Assembly: GCA_963556145.1 (NCBI GenBank)
Contig: OY744463.1
Span: 6,634,001 to 6,698,000, forward strand
From: Hygrocybe punicea
Lineage: Eukaryota > Basidiomycota > Agaricomycetes > Agaricales > Hygrophoraceae
Direction of reading: 5' to 3'
Length of the DNA: 64,000 nt
Below the pieces are notes generated by a model. It saw only the letters and a program-made list of their open reading frames with translations. It had not been told where the DNA came from and did no database searches. The translations under genes were made by a program, and so were the position numbers. Shown one piece after another: positions 47,271 through 59,329 of the stretch (position 1 is the stretch's first letter; each line of letters begins with the position of its first letter).

Positions 47271-47731
47271 AGGGTGAGGGAAAAAAACCTACAAGTGTGT
47301 TTAAGTAGTCAGTAGAATGAAGAAAAAAGATAAAGAATAATTACCTGGGGTGCTCTGGCATCCGCACCCGTTGTCGCGTCGTTGTTGAAAACGAAGTCTT
47401 GTTGAACTCGCGCGCGAGAATTTCAACCGGGATTTGCCGATATCCCAAACGGGGTCAAGTTGCCATATAGGGAAGGGTGGCTGGATTTTCTTATTATTAT
47501 TACATGTACTACAGCACCTAAATGGCCAGGGCAAGACCCTGAAGAGATTTAAGTATGCTATACCTACCCCACAGGGAGTTTTTGTATTTTATTTCATTTT
47601 ATATGGGGAGATATTCACAATGCATTCTATGCCTCTGCCAAAAATGGACCCTTAAACACCTAACTTTGCGACTACAGGTCTGAAAAATCTAAAATTAATT
47701 CTAGGGGTACTAGGGAAGGTGTACATTGTGT
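47271..47731. other. Spacer left of the gap palindrome
   Basis: A GC-rich block (47350-47450) then AT-rich DNA. Nothing coding recognised. Confidence 0.25.
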
Positions 47732-47916
47732 TCCAGACAAGTGCCTGGTAGTTGGTGGTGTAGGGAATGTGTTGTAGCCAAAATATTATGAACTTGTCAC
47801 TCACATTCGATTCATGATTATAGGGACTTTTGATTGTCTAGCCACAATGCAAAGATCCAAATCCATTTTGGCTACAACACATTCCCTACACCACCAACTA
47901 CCAGGCACTTGTCTGG
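47732..47916. repeat. Inverted repeat abutting the assembly gap
   Basis: CCAGACAAGTGCCTGGTAG...TTGTAGCCAAAAT at 47732-47790 is mirrored by ATTTTGGCTACAACAC...CACTTGTCTGG ending at 47916, the last base before the Ns. The arms are about 59 bp and the loop about 70 bp. Confidence 0.85.
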
Positions 47917-48016
47917 NNNNNNNNNNNNNNNNNNNNNNNNNNNNNNNNNNNNNNNNNNNNNNNNNNNNNNNNNNNNNNNNNNNNNNNNNNNNNNNNNNNN
48001 NNNNNNNNNNNNNNNN
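47917..48016. other. Assembly gap (100 N)
   Basis: Exactly 100 Ns, the usual placeholder for a gap of unknown size. It starts precisely at the end of an inverted repeat. Confidence 0.98.
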
Positions 48017-48479
48017 AGAACAATGATAAAGACGATGAAATGAACTATAATAATCTAAGGGTCTACGAGGACAAGCATTTGAAGTGATTAAAAATGATTC
48101 TGACTATGAGGGAAACGGGGACTAATGGTATCTCTTTTTTGTACGGTCGTCGGGGACCATTTTTATAGTACATGTGTGTGTAGCTACTTTTGGACATGTC
48201 TACTTCGGCCAATAGAAACTACAAAGAAACACTGGAATGGGGATGTAGAAAGGGGGGTTGCAAAGTGACGAAGACAGGAAAATGAAGGGGAAAAGGAATA
48301 TCCATGAAAAAGATCTAAAAAGTCCTACATATCTCCGAAAGGATGAGGGGATGCATAAATAAAGTAAGTCCGAAGTCGGGGATCTAGTCCGATGAGATCC
48401 GTCTCCTATAATTAGAACTCCGGGGCTTCTGAGGCTGCCAGATTTGGTCCAAAAGTGGCTGTGATGAAGCGGCATACGT
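48017..48479. other. Non-coding stretch right of the gap
   Basis: No gene or repeat recognised. A 98-residue minus-strand frame (48496-48200) is hydrophobic and has no domain match I know. Confidence 0.3.
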
Positions 48480-49114
48480 CGGGTCACATCGGTCACATCG
48501 GGTCACGTCACGTCGGGTTACGTCGGGTTACGTCGGGTTCGAATGCGAGTTGAATGGAGGCAGCGGGTTCGTCCGGATTCGTGATATATCGAGGATACGG
48601 ACTCAGAGGGACGTCGACCCTCTACACTGTTCCCCCCAATTACATGCCCACATGTGCCCACATCAGCCCAGAATCACGATGCCACCATCCAGACGCCGCA
48701 ACTGCAAACGCCAAGGCTCAACGGCATCGAAACGTGGGCTCACGCGTATGCAAGGTTCAAGATGACGAAGGAGGATGAGAGGAAGGGGAGAATGGGAGAT
48801 GGTGCAGGGAACGAGGAGATGGATACAATGGGCGAGAGTCTCTCGCCCACGAGAACCACCCGTCGCCTGGTTCCCAGCCCCCCACTCCTCACGTTTGCAC
48901 AGCGCCACGTCAATTGACATGCGTGTCAGCAACGCGAGGTAGATTTGGGCTGGAACCCACCGGGTTTCCTGCACAGGTCAATACCTGTACCTGACCTGCC
49001 GCTACCCGCCATCTACCCACTGAAAAAAGACCCGTGGGTAGACGGGTACAGGTTGGAGCGGGTCCGGGTCTGGGTTGGCCTCGGGACACCCGCGGGTATA
49101 CCCGTGTCATTGCC
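48480..49114. mobile_element. Related non-autonomous element E with CGGGT-type iterated ends
   Basis: The left zone (48480-48540) iterates CGTCGGGTTA/CACATCGGGT. The right zone (49030-49110) iterates CGGGTACAGG/GGGTCCGGGT and ends CCCGTGTCATTGCCTA, which inverted starts TAGGCAATG, a hAT-like end. The body has a hairpin GGGCGAGAGTCTCTCGCCC (48830-48848), CCACTCCTCACGTTTGCACA and the palindrome CACGTCAATTGACATGCGTG (48905), then GCGAGGTAGATTTGGGCTGG, parallel to elements A and B. No left-end match or target duplication was found, so it is probably truncated. Confidence 0.55.
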
Positions 49115-49642
49115 TAATAACAATAACCATTCTCAATTTCAAACAAACCATGAATTTCTACTCCAAGTAAAGCAGCATAAAGAATCACGGTATATGAGCT
49201 TATTCTCCTTGATAAACAGAACATTTCACTCTCTTAGGTATTGTGAATTGGAGCCATATTCAGTGAGTTATGCCTGATACAAGTCTCAGCAGTAGATTTA
49301 TTTTATTTGGTCTATAACTTGGCACACACAATATATTCTTTGGATATTACAGTACAGATAGATAGTCCTTGTAATGTAGATAATTTTTGCCTATATAATC
49401 ACCCATTTCCCTTCAGTAGTTCTTGAAATATGTATCTACATGACTGAAATTTTTCCAAGTCCTCAATTTCCTAAACTGTTCAAAATCTGCAAGAAATCTC
49501 AAGCATTTCAAGGTAGTTTTTTGAGACTATTCTATTATGTATTCATAGCACAGGAGATGTATGTCATTTTTCGCATACCCCTGTCCAACGCGACTGACTA
49601 TACGGCGAAGCCACTGACCCTTGTGTGTGTATATCTGGTTCC
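49115..49642. other. AT-rich spacer downstream of smn1
   Basis: No coding or repeat structure recognised. Contains the smn1 3' UTR on the minus strand. Confidence 0.3.
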
Positions 49643-50619
49643 TTACCTCTCAGCCTCGCCAGTATCTTCCACATTCTTGGTAACTACGGTATCGGGTTCT
49701 TTAGCATCGTCGCCCAGGGTACCCTGCCTATTTTTGGTGCACTATATGGAGACCATTAGCGTGCTCGATCGAAACAGCCAATAATCAGGATTAGGGCCTA
49801 CATGATATACCGCAGTCCAATATCCTCCCCAGTACATTGCTCCCAGTGCACGATTGAAGGCTTCATCCTGAGTCACTGCTGGACCTTGCCGATCTATTAA
49901 GGAACCAGTGGAGCGTTCTGGAAGAGATGTAGGCTGTGGCAGTGAAAAGTGGCCCAGAGAAGGATCATGGCTCGGTGAAAATGTATCAAAATTTACAGGG
50001 TAGGAGTTTTCTTCAGCATTGGCCTCAGAAGCATCACCAATTTTATCACACGCGGAAGTGTTCGTTGTTTCTGCAGGATGGGAAGGTGGGATATTGCGAT
50101 GTTTATCTTTCGATGTTGAAGGAGGAATATTATACCATCTGGAGATGATGAATTCGGTTAGCGACAGCGAGCAAAGGTGTCAGCATAAGCACTTATCGGA
50201 ACATACAGAGGAGACTTGTTGACAGCTGCTGTTTTCCAATTCTGATTCGTGCCATGATACGCCTCGTATTCTTCCGTCGCCGCATTCCAAGCATCAATCA
50301 ACGCAGAATCGTCCCATATCTCGTCGTGTGTTAATTCTCGGCTCTGTTCGTCCTCTTCCTCCTCTTCCGCATTCGTAACAATCATCGCAATCGCATCAGT
50401 CGAGACGAGATCTTCTTCGTCATAATTCATCGTGGCCTCTGACTGTTCGGGGTGGTCATCCCAGTGGTGCTGCTGCGGTAAATGTCCACTAAGGCTTTTT
50501 ATGGATCGTTTGCGTCTCTTCGATGGAGGTGGTCGCGCATGTGGCCCTTCGAGTGAATCCGACACCTTTTCTGGAGAGAGTGAAATATCGTCGTAGGACA
50601 CCAACGGTCGCGACATCAT
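49643..50619 (-). CDS. smn1: SMN-like protein (spliceosomal snRNP assembly)
   Basis: Three exons on the minus strand (50619-50207, 50138-49802, 49741-49643) join in phase to about 282 residues. The Gemin2-binding helix is seen as 'IWDDSALIDAWNAATEEYEA' (residues 101-120). 'KSPLWYNIPP' follows at the exon 1-2 junction. The C-terminus holds a YG-box-like oligomerisation helix, 'RALGAMYWGGYWTAVYH' (ending about residue 250). There is no Tudor domain, as in other fungal SMN proteins. SMN assembles Sm rings on snRNAs in the cytoplasm. The N-terminus is basic ('PPPSKRRKRS'), the middle acidic. The start is the first of two adjacent ATGs. No stop or frameshift: it looks functional, hemmed in by element E and a Tc1-like element. 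Confidence 0.88.
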
Positions 50620-50973
50620 TCACAGTGAAGGGATGGATGACGCCGAACTGTCAAAAACCTGGTGTTGCAGAAAAAAATAATTAAAAAAATAATTAAAAAA
50701 TAATTGCTTTCACATGGGGTTCAGACTTTGCACCGTGACCTGGCATACAACTAAATAAATTCCTATAAAATTGTAAGGGGTTCTCTGCATAACCTGCTAC
50801 AACTTTGCCTGCAAAGGCTAAGGATTTCAAGCTAATAGAATTATGGTTGAATATTCATAAAATGTTGTCAGTAAATTAATACTGAGTCCAGTTGAACATA
50901 GCCTTTTTGCAGGAGGACTTGTAGTACATCATGTGGAGAAATATGTGGAAAGTCCTGGAAACTTATTGAGCAG
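50620..50973. other. Upstream region of smn1
   Basis: AT-rich with an ATAATTAAAAA duplication near 50677-50703. No gene recognised. Likely holds the smn1 promoter. Confidence 0.3.
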
Positions 50974-50975
50974 TA

Positions 50976-52070
50976 CTATAGTGCCCAATTGGTCTGAAAT
51001 CTCCCAGGGAGTCTGAAATTTGATTTCTACATTTTATCTGCTTGCTCAATCCCCCCCGGAGTTTTACAGGATCTAATTGACTAGTAGTAACGGATGTATT
51101 TATAATTTGACTAAGGAATACAAGCTGTGGAAGCAGTCGAGAAACAGTAGCCGGAATGATCAAACAGTGATACAAATGTAAATGTCTTCTTCACCATCTC
51201 AAAATCCACTCCAAAAGCCCAAAAAAATTTGACAGGACACCTACACTAGACCAAACTACAGGAGCATGCTCTCTTCAAGTCTCCGGGGTGGTGTACCCAT
51301 GTTCAAGAGCGAGGAGAGACAGCATGACGAAACACATCGAAATTCAAGCTGCGCCCAGAAATAGATGTGTCAATCAAGTGGATGCGTTTATCACTGCATG
51401 CTAGGGCGCACCAGTGATGAGACCAAAGCATTACTCCAAGAGGGCTGCCACTGCCTTATTCGTGAGAAGCGCAATGGCATCAAGATTAACATTGCTCAAA
51501 CAGCTCGGGACCTTGATGTTACCCTAGATCATACCCAATTCTACAACTCATTTCATCCTAATTTTCAGTAGAGAGTACATATATTTCATCCTATAGGTAC
51601 CTTACTTCTACATAGTTATATATACTTAATGATTTCTTGAGCCTCAGCATCTCGAGCCACTTGCCGTTGAGGTGACGGGTGGACATTCAATTTTACCGTG
51701 ACAAAGTGTGATGAAATTGACAGTGTCCCTTCATCGCTCTTGAACATGGGTACACCACCCCGGAGACTTGAAGAGAGCATGCTCCTGTAGTTTGGTCTAG
51801 TGTAGGTGTCCTGTCAAATTTTTTTGGGCTTTTGGAGTGGATTTTGAGATGGTGAAGAAGACATTTACATTTGTATCACTGTTTGATCATTCTGGCTACT
51901 GTTTCTCGACTGCTTCCACAGCTTGTATTCCTTAGTCAAATTATAAATACATCCGTTACTACTAGTCAATTAGATCCTGTAAAACTCCGGGGGGGATTGA
52001 GCAAGCAGATAAAATGTAGAAATCAAATTTCAGACTCCCTGGGAGATTTCAGACCAATTGGGCACTATAG
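50976..52070. mobile_element. 1,095-bp Tc1/mariner-like element with 337-bp inverted repeats
   Basis: TA flanks both sides (50974-50975, 52071-52072). The ends read CTATAGTGCCCAATTGGTC. The inverted arms 50976-51312 and 51734-52070 differ by only a few bases. The about 420-bp centre contains an open frame (51365-51571) with a possible helix-turn-helix segment, 'INIAQTARDLDVTLDH', reminiscent of the DNA-binding N-terminus of Tc1/pogo-like proteins. No DDE catalytic domain. The mirrored 70-75-residue frames in the arms are copies of one another and not genes. Confidence 0.9.
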
Positions 52071-52072
52071 TA

Positions 52073-53161
52073 TATGGACAAATTTACCAAATCCATGAAT
52101 TGCTGAAAACCTTATGCTGTTTGGTTTGACAAAGACTTTTTGGCACCTAATTTGTTCTAAATAAAATTCCTCTAGAGTAAAGGTAGTAGTGTGAGGTTAA
52201 TAGAAAACATGAGGCATTTTTTGAGAATTTCATATGCCATTATTGTGAAGATATAGTCAACATGCCACATTGTAAAAGTTGCTGAGCAAGCTGCAGTATA
52301 TTGACTTTAACATAAGGGCAGCTTCACATTTCATATTTTTAATGTTTTCTCTAGGTCCTATACTACAATTCACATCTATATTTCAAAGAGATTAGACTGC
52401 ACCTCTGCTCAAGAAAATCAAATACCACCAGCTGGGAATGCTTAGTATTCTGCTTGAAGTAATTCACAGTGCTGGCAGGATACAGAGGTTAGAATACCAC
52501 AGCACAAATGGAAGGGAAAGAAAAGGCATAAATGATGGGATTGGTAAGTTAAGAAAGCATAGTTTGGTGTGGCATTGTTCTCCAAATGACCAGAAACTTC
52601 CATTAAATAAAGTACTGAAAACTTATTGTGTACTTACAATGAGTCATTTTACAACACTTGAATAAGGAATAAGCAGAATAACAATTCACAAAGCTCTAGT
52701 GCCAAAGAAAGTGCAGATTTCAATAAATTTATAGAAATTAATTAATATTGACTCTATTTGTACCTGACATTGCAGTAGCATTTGTAGTGCAACACGTCAA
52801 CAGTGTCTGACAATTTTCCTGGTATTTATTTAGTTGGGCATTGCAGCAATCTGCCAGCAAAACAGTGAAAACAATGCCTGCATCACCAAAAGCAGCACCT
52901 GAGTTGCTTAGTCATTCCTTAGTCAGTATCAGTCTCAAGCCAAAAACATTTGCTCACTTTCACAATATTTGTGTTTGTAGCAAGAGGTAAGAGAAAGATA
53001 AATCCTTGACACAGGGTTGAATTACTCAGATAAGGCCTCACGCATCCCCCCCCCCTTAGCAAATGCTGGAACCCTCAAAAAGGCAATTTGTTGATTTTTT
53101 ACAGTAACCTTAATTCTAAGTCAGTCATTCACAATCAATATAGATTCACCGTACAGTTAAG
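52073..53161. other. AT-rich non-coding DNA
   Basis: Only short frames with no domain. A poly-C run (CCCCCCCCCC) lies near 53047-53056. No inverted ends or RNA genes seen. Confidence 0.3.
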
Positions 53162-56100
53162 CTATTTAGCACGGGCCCGCTTTCGTGATTTCCCCATACC
53201 CTGACTGCGGAATCCAGCATTTTGGCGACAGGTATCATCACAAAACCACCTACCAACAGGGATTTTTGTCAAAGAAACACAAACCAAGTGAAACTATAAT
53301 TGTGTGTAAGCAGCCAGACATAAATAGTTGATTTTTCACCTACCCTAGATCCACAAGCAGGGCCTGCACAACTGATCATATCTTCTCTGCCAGAATCATC
53401 ACAATCTGACTCTTCACACCTGCCCAGGTTACTATCATCATCAGACTCAACGATTCGACGTTTTGCAACACGTTTATGATGACAATGTGAGCCTTCAGTT
53501 ATTGAAATGTCATCTTCGAGAAGCTGATCTGAGTCACTCATCAGTTCCTTCTCAGTATTTCGAATGGTAGAGATCAATGAAGTTGATGATGCAGGATCAC
53601 CAAAGTCTTGCTCCATGTCATGGTCAGATGACTGAGACATTGATTGGACAGTGTTGAGAGATGCACTAGGTTTTATTTCATGTCGTAAGTATTGCGTTGA
53701 CAATCAGCATGACAGAGAACACTCACTTTAAAGCATACTGACTGCTGTGTGTCTCTGAGATCTTTATATCCAAACGCCAACCCTCCTTGCGCTTATTCGC
53801 AGTTGAACAACCTTTCATTTTGGAAATGGTCTTGAGGGCAACATGCTCTCGTCGTTCAATTTGATACAGTTTGACATATTGGATAATATCGGCGGTTGGA
53901 TGCATTATCCTGAGATGTGACTTGAGATTGTACTTCCATATTGCATCCCCACCTTCTGGGCACAGAGGACATTGTAGGGGAACATTAGTGCATGGGTTTG
54001 CTGTCGTAAATTTAACTGCATTTGCAAACGAAAGCTTCACCAAATTGGGACAGTGAGATTGTGCAATGTTGATGCGGGTTGCTCCCTTGCGACCTTTCCC
54101 TTTTGTGAGATGGATGGCGCAGAGAGTACCAGTGTTTAAACAGAAGCCACAAGGGTTCGCATCTTGTGAGATAGTCACATCAAACAGGATGTGAATGGCC
54201 ATATGCTGGACAAGCTTTGATGGGTTCTTGAGGCACAGAGGTGTCGTCGGACAGTGTGTGCAACAACATTGCTCATAGCCAATACCACGAGACACGCCGT
54301 CATCTTCGCAAATGAAACAGGCAGACCCTTCGCACAACATAAGAGCCACAAAAGTTTATGCTTGGAAAATTCACACACCATTAACAGTTCGATATGGAAA
54401 TGTCTCACTGAATGAAACTTCCTGTAAATGAACCAACTCGGTATGGAAATCACCATACAGCGATGCTGCAATAGCAAGTAATTCTGCAGATCGAAAGTGG
54501 TAAGTTAATGCACGATCCTTTCCAAGGCGTGTGGAGGGCAAAACAACTGGATTGAGCAGCTGCAACCAGCGACCCTCGATCTCACAAATGGAAGAATTCC
54601 CAAATGACTGCTCAAAGCGTTCAGTCCACTCCCAATCGCCCTCTTCAGAATCTGGCGATGGCGTTTGCTCCGTAGGAACAATGTGCAGCACCTGCACCTT
54701 GACCCGCACATTGGGTTCCTTTAGCAGGTGGACGAATATTGATTGGACACCTAAGTTAGCTTGCTTGATGTCAACAATTTGTACAATTGCCAGCCAGACG
54801 AAATCTTCACAACGAACAAGAAGAGCAGCAGGATCTTGAATTTCCACCCGAGGCTCATGAGGATTATCAACTGATCGAAGAGAGAGGCCACCCCCAGATT
54901 CATTGTTCCGAGAGAATCCACGAACACGTTTCAGACGGTCCTGTGATTCTGTTGTACTGAAAGGGCTTGAGAAGAGGCGGAGGATTGTCAATTTATGTTG
55001 CTCCAGAGCTCCATCAACAGAGAGGTAGGCATGGTGAGCAGTTCCTGATCCAATGTTAGACAACTGGCTGCCAGCAAGATCCTCAGCATCCGCATCAAAT
55101 TCTAGATTGCTGGGATCCCTTGTGACTGCTTCAGTCATTGCCTGGGCTTCATCGATGTCATCAGGATCCTCATCTCGTTCTCCATCTATTAACCCATCCA
55201 TCAAAACCATCTTCTTGCCACTGAAAGGACAAAAGATATCATAAGTGCCAACCTTTTCCATCATCGAGAATGGCGATATCCAGTCTGCTACTCCCAACTC
55301 GCTCTCGGCCATCCGCCTCCCAGCCATCCATGTCGTCATGATGACAACATTTTTAACAAGGACGTCTCCCTTCCACACTGTTGGCGTTATGTGATCAATC
55401 TTTGCTGAAACATCACTGGCACACTCCTGCCCAGTGGGAAGTCTCAATCTACGTGGTCCTCGTTCCCACTCCGGGTGTTGAGCAAGAATGTTCGTGCACG
55501 TTACAGCTGAATTGATCCGATTGGCCAACTGGAGCTGATCAGCATTTGTATCCGAACCAACCATGGTACGCACTCTTCCAAACACAGCCTCTAGCGCATC
55601 TGAACCCAGTAATGTAATCCAAAAGCATCCATCGGGATCGTCAAGTTGGGTCTTCGCTACACAGAAATGAATGTTCTTTGATGCCGTCATGAAGTTGAAA
55701 TATAGTTGTGATGGAATGAATTTGCCCTTTTCTTTTGCATAGATTGCGAGCACGAGATGAAGAGCTGCACTAATGTGCTCGAGTTGCTCGCGAAGGGACA
55801 GGTTGATATTTGTGTAAGCCTCAAGAATATGCCGAAATAAGGAACCTAGGAGGCAAAGTACTTGGCGGGTTTTACGAAAGGCTGGCATCTCTGTTGTTTC
55901 CGCTTGTGGGAGCATTGCGATGGCGCTCAGAAGGTCGTACATGAGTTTAACATCTTGTCGATCGCCTGGACACAGTAGCGTATTGACTCTCTGTTCCGTT
56001 AGTCCCCCTCGAAGCAGATGGGTCTTGAGCAGCTGCTGAGTGATGACCATTTGATCTAGAGTCGTTCCCGAAAGCCTTATGAGGGTGTTTCTGAACCGTT

Positions 56101-58250
56101 TGAATAGATGTTTGTAATCAATGTCCATCGTGATATCATCAGCCCCACAGTGATAATCAAACAATGGCAGGACACCCAGTTGTGCGTAAAGAGCTGAATT
56201 TTTGTCCACTTCACGAGTAAGGGTGAGCATAGCAGTTTCCTTTCGACGTCGGGCATCACCATCGGATGCGAGGCTATACAAGCAACCTCCGATGACACTG
56301 GACTTGCTAGAGAGGGCACGACACGCTAATGCGAGAAGCTCTTGTTGATCAGGGACTGCCTCCCGCTTGCAAGTACCTGATATAAGAAACGGCCATGCAA
56401 CGTTACGCTTTGAATTATCCGAGAAGGAACTTATGGCCAGGACTGTCGCCTAATACAATCAACACACATTTAAAAATCCAAATACACAACAAAGGATTAA
56501 TATTAAGGACGCACTTCGCTCGCCAAATGAACATGGTTTTCGAGTATACCAACTCGAAGCGCCTCTGCTTGAGATATGTCGACAAATTCCATGCAGTAAG
56601 TTTTGCTATGCTCATGACAAATCCCCAAGATCGTATTGTTGCATGGTTCCCAACGCATACGACCTTCGATTTTGATCTCATCTGCCATAAGCTGAAATCC
56701 GGGACCTTGATGATGAGTGGAAGTCGATGGGAAAGTAGCTTGTGATCCAGGGAATGCAATATCGAGATTGTGAATCAGCTCTGCAAGCGTGGGGTATTTG
56801 GGTGAAGCGATAAGGGGAAGAGAAGCAATGTGCCGCCGGGTGGAGTCAATTGAAGGAAGTCCGAGGGTGCGATAGGCCAGTTCGGCCACGGCTCGTCCAC
56901 CAAGTTTATGGAATAGGTATTGTCGCTGGAAGTCGATCTCACTGTAGGTCTTTGGATGGTACACCTCCCGAATCGCAAGGTCGATCTTTTCGAGGATCGA
57001 GTATATGCTGTCACCATGTCGGCGAGATATTGCGATGAGAGTATGGATGCGAGGGATATTGCCCTGACTCATGGCTACGACAAAGCGTTTAAATGCGCTG
57101 AGATGGTGTGCTCGGACCATAAGGGAACGGGCCATATTGAGCTTCGACAACTTGTGTTGATTCAACTGTTCATTCTTCCGTGTCAGGACATTCTGTATGT
57201 CATTGATAGTTAGATAGATCCACCGTGTGTTTTCTTGAAGTCCATCCTTATTCCGCTCTACTATGCCTTTGATAACGGCATGGTTCAATAACGTGCTACA
57301 ATTCCGACAACTCCCGCCTGACGACGACAGCTGCCAGGAACAAGTTGACGATCGCACTGAAAGGATTCCATCCATAATTTCCACTCCCCACGGCAATGAG
57401 TGTTCAGTATGCAATCCAAACGGATAGTATCCATATGGGGACTGTCCCTCGGAGATGCCTAAATCGATTTGTTGACCAGGACAGCCAGTGCGACAACAAC
57501 TTTTTTTCGGTGGGGAGGACTTTAGTGATTGTTGGGATGATGGATTGGGTGGTTGATCTACAGTAGCCAAAACCTCGGTGTCGGTTGCACCTCTAAGAAT
57601 GAGGAAAAAGACATGAGTGTACTGAAACTGTGATGGAGAACATGCAAACTTACAGCAACAGCATTGCCTGAATGACGCGTTCGATCCGAGGCTCCAGCAT
57701 GGGTGTGGGAACGCCCAGATGTAGGATACAATTCTCGATGCACTGATAAAAGCCGTTCATCCCAAGTGGCCCACGTCTAATGGCCTGGGATACATCAATG
57801 GTCGTCTTCTCGTACAGGATCATGTCAAACATTGGATGTAGGACATCTTCCCAAAGATCCTGACCATCCCCGACAGAAAGTCGCAGATCGCGAGAGAAAG
57901 TTGCAATGATATCAGATTCAATCGCCAGAGGGATACTGGATGGGAGGCTGGATATGGTAACATGAAGGCACTGCAGAAACATGGGGGTAGGGTCTGATGC
58001 AAGCGAGACCAGCGGTGGCGAGGCTTGGAAGGTATCCAGTCCTACACTTGAAGGTCGTACTAGGCATTCATCAACATCAATAACTTGAACTGGACGTCTC
58101 GCGCCTGCTCCACTACTCGATGCCTTTGGGAGGTGCTTGCTAAAGAAAGTCGTTATATGATTAGGCCCTTGTTTGGTGGCAATCGCAGCGAGATTCTTGC
58201 GATGGATTTTACTACTTTCATGTATTAAAAAATTCTTATCTCCTCCAGTG
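53162..58250 (-). CDS. Large transposase-like protein (P/THAP9-like by inference) with C-terminal zinc fingers and PHD-type tail
   Basis: Exons 2-6 join in phase: 57592-56515, 56449-54379, 54327-53727, 53665-53344, 53293-53162. Exon 1 ends at 57654 and starts near 58250, uncertain. It has an N-terminal block 'FLIHESSKIHRKN' reminiscent of BED-like fingers. Next come 'LFHKLGGRAVAELAYRTLGL', a first acidic motif 'FQLMADEIKIEGRMRW', 'LYSLASDGDARRR' (second Asp), 'DIDYKHLFKRFRN', and 'SDALEAVFGRVRTMVGSDTN' (possible terminal Glu). This spacing recalls RNase H-fold P-element/THAP9 transposases, but that is inference. The tail has Cys/His fingers ('CPLCPEGGDAIWKYNLKSH') and a PHD-like 'CAGPACGSRFHLVC' plus 'RWFCDDTCRQNAGF'. 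No stop in exons 2-6, so it may be live. A decayed relative lies at 62651. Confidence 0.7.
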
Positions 58251-59321
58251 CCGACATGAATGTCTCATGCACAGATGCCGCAATGTCGGGTTTGTTCCTG
58301 AATATCCAATTATGGAGAAGCTTTTCCGGTTTGTCAAACTCGAGAACTTACTGTTGTTGGCATAACGGCCTGTTGATCCAGTACACAAATATTAGTTCAA
58401 GATAGTATTTATAAAGTACGAGTCCCCAAACCTGCCACAAGTGGCCAAAATCAATGGGAGTCCTCACAAAATTTTCAACTTCCAAAAACTTGGATAAGGG
58501 ACATGTCAACCCCCCCCCCCCTGACCCTGTGTCTCGGGATGTTCCGGCGCATACCTCTTGGTTTGTAGGGTAAATGTCATGGTCGCTCTCAGAACAATCA
58601 TATTTGATGCATGTATTTTACTGCAAGAATGCCAATGTAATGTGCATGAGAGAGTGACTTACTTACTGATCCTCAGGTTTTTTGTGGGTGAAGCTCCTAC
58701 CCAATCAGACATGACTTTTGGGGATGCTGGCTGTTGCTACAACAGTCCATGCAATCCTGGCAAGGGTTTTGACAATGCATGCAGCTCAGGGCAGGCCAAT
58801 TGCCCACATTTCTGGCAGGTGCACATTTTCTGAGTATGTGCACCTGACAGTGGCCTTGCACTTCAGGGAAGGTGCTGATGTGGATGAGTGTAGAGAGGAC
58901 CCTGGAGGTGAATGTTCATTGAGGGTGGTGTCAGGGCCCATCGTCTTACAATTTACTGGATGTTGGGGATCCATAGATTCATTTGCAACAATACATTCAT
59001 ACATTTTCACACCAGGCTGGAGCAATCACAGAACTCATTTCTTTGGTGGCAAGCTCACATCCACAACACCTTCTTTCTCATCTTTGTCATCCTCTCTACC
59101 ATCATCTTCACCTCCTTTGCCCTCTCCCATAAGATCAAAATTGCCTTCCACCTCTCAACAGAGACCAGCTGGTTTGGATCATCTTCTGCTGATCTTGTGT
59201 TCCCTTATCACCCAACATCGCTGACCTGCAGCCCAAGTGGTGCCATCATTGCAGCAGGGCCCTGCCAGCTCCCAGGAAATCCCCATTAAAAGAAAGACCA
59301 CTGTCATGAAGGGCCAGCTCT
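58251..59321. other. Region without a recognised gene
   Basis: A poly-C run lies near 58510-58521. Plus-strand frames (58718-59224 and 58912-59289) are Ser/Pro-rich or hydrophobic with no domain. They may be relics of an element gene. The poly-C run and the lack of splice-consistent blocks argue against a real gene. Confidence 0.3.
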
Positions 59322-59329
59322 GTTGGTGA

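Noticed and set aside
46524..47315. 263-residue Val/Leu/Pro frame and 179-residue acidic minus-strand frame
   Set aside because: Both derive from the GTCCTC/GTCCCC hexamers; no domain or splice signals.
50963..52098. Mirrored 70-75-residue frames at 50963-51175 and 51871-52098
   Set aside because: Copies of the two arms of the Tc1-like element, not a duplicated gene.
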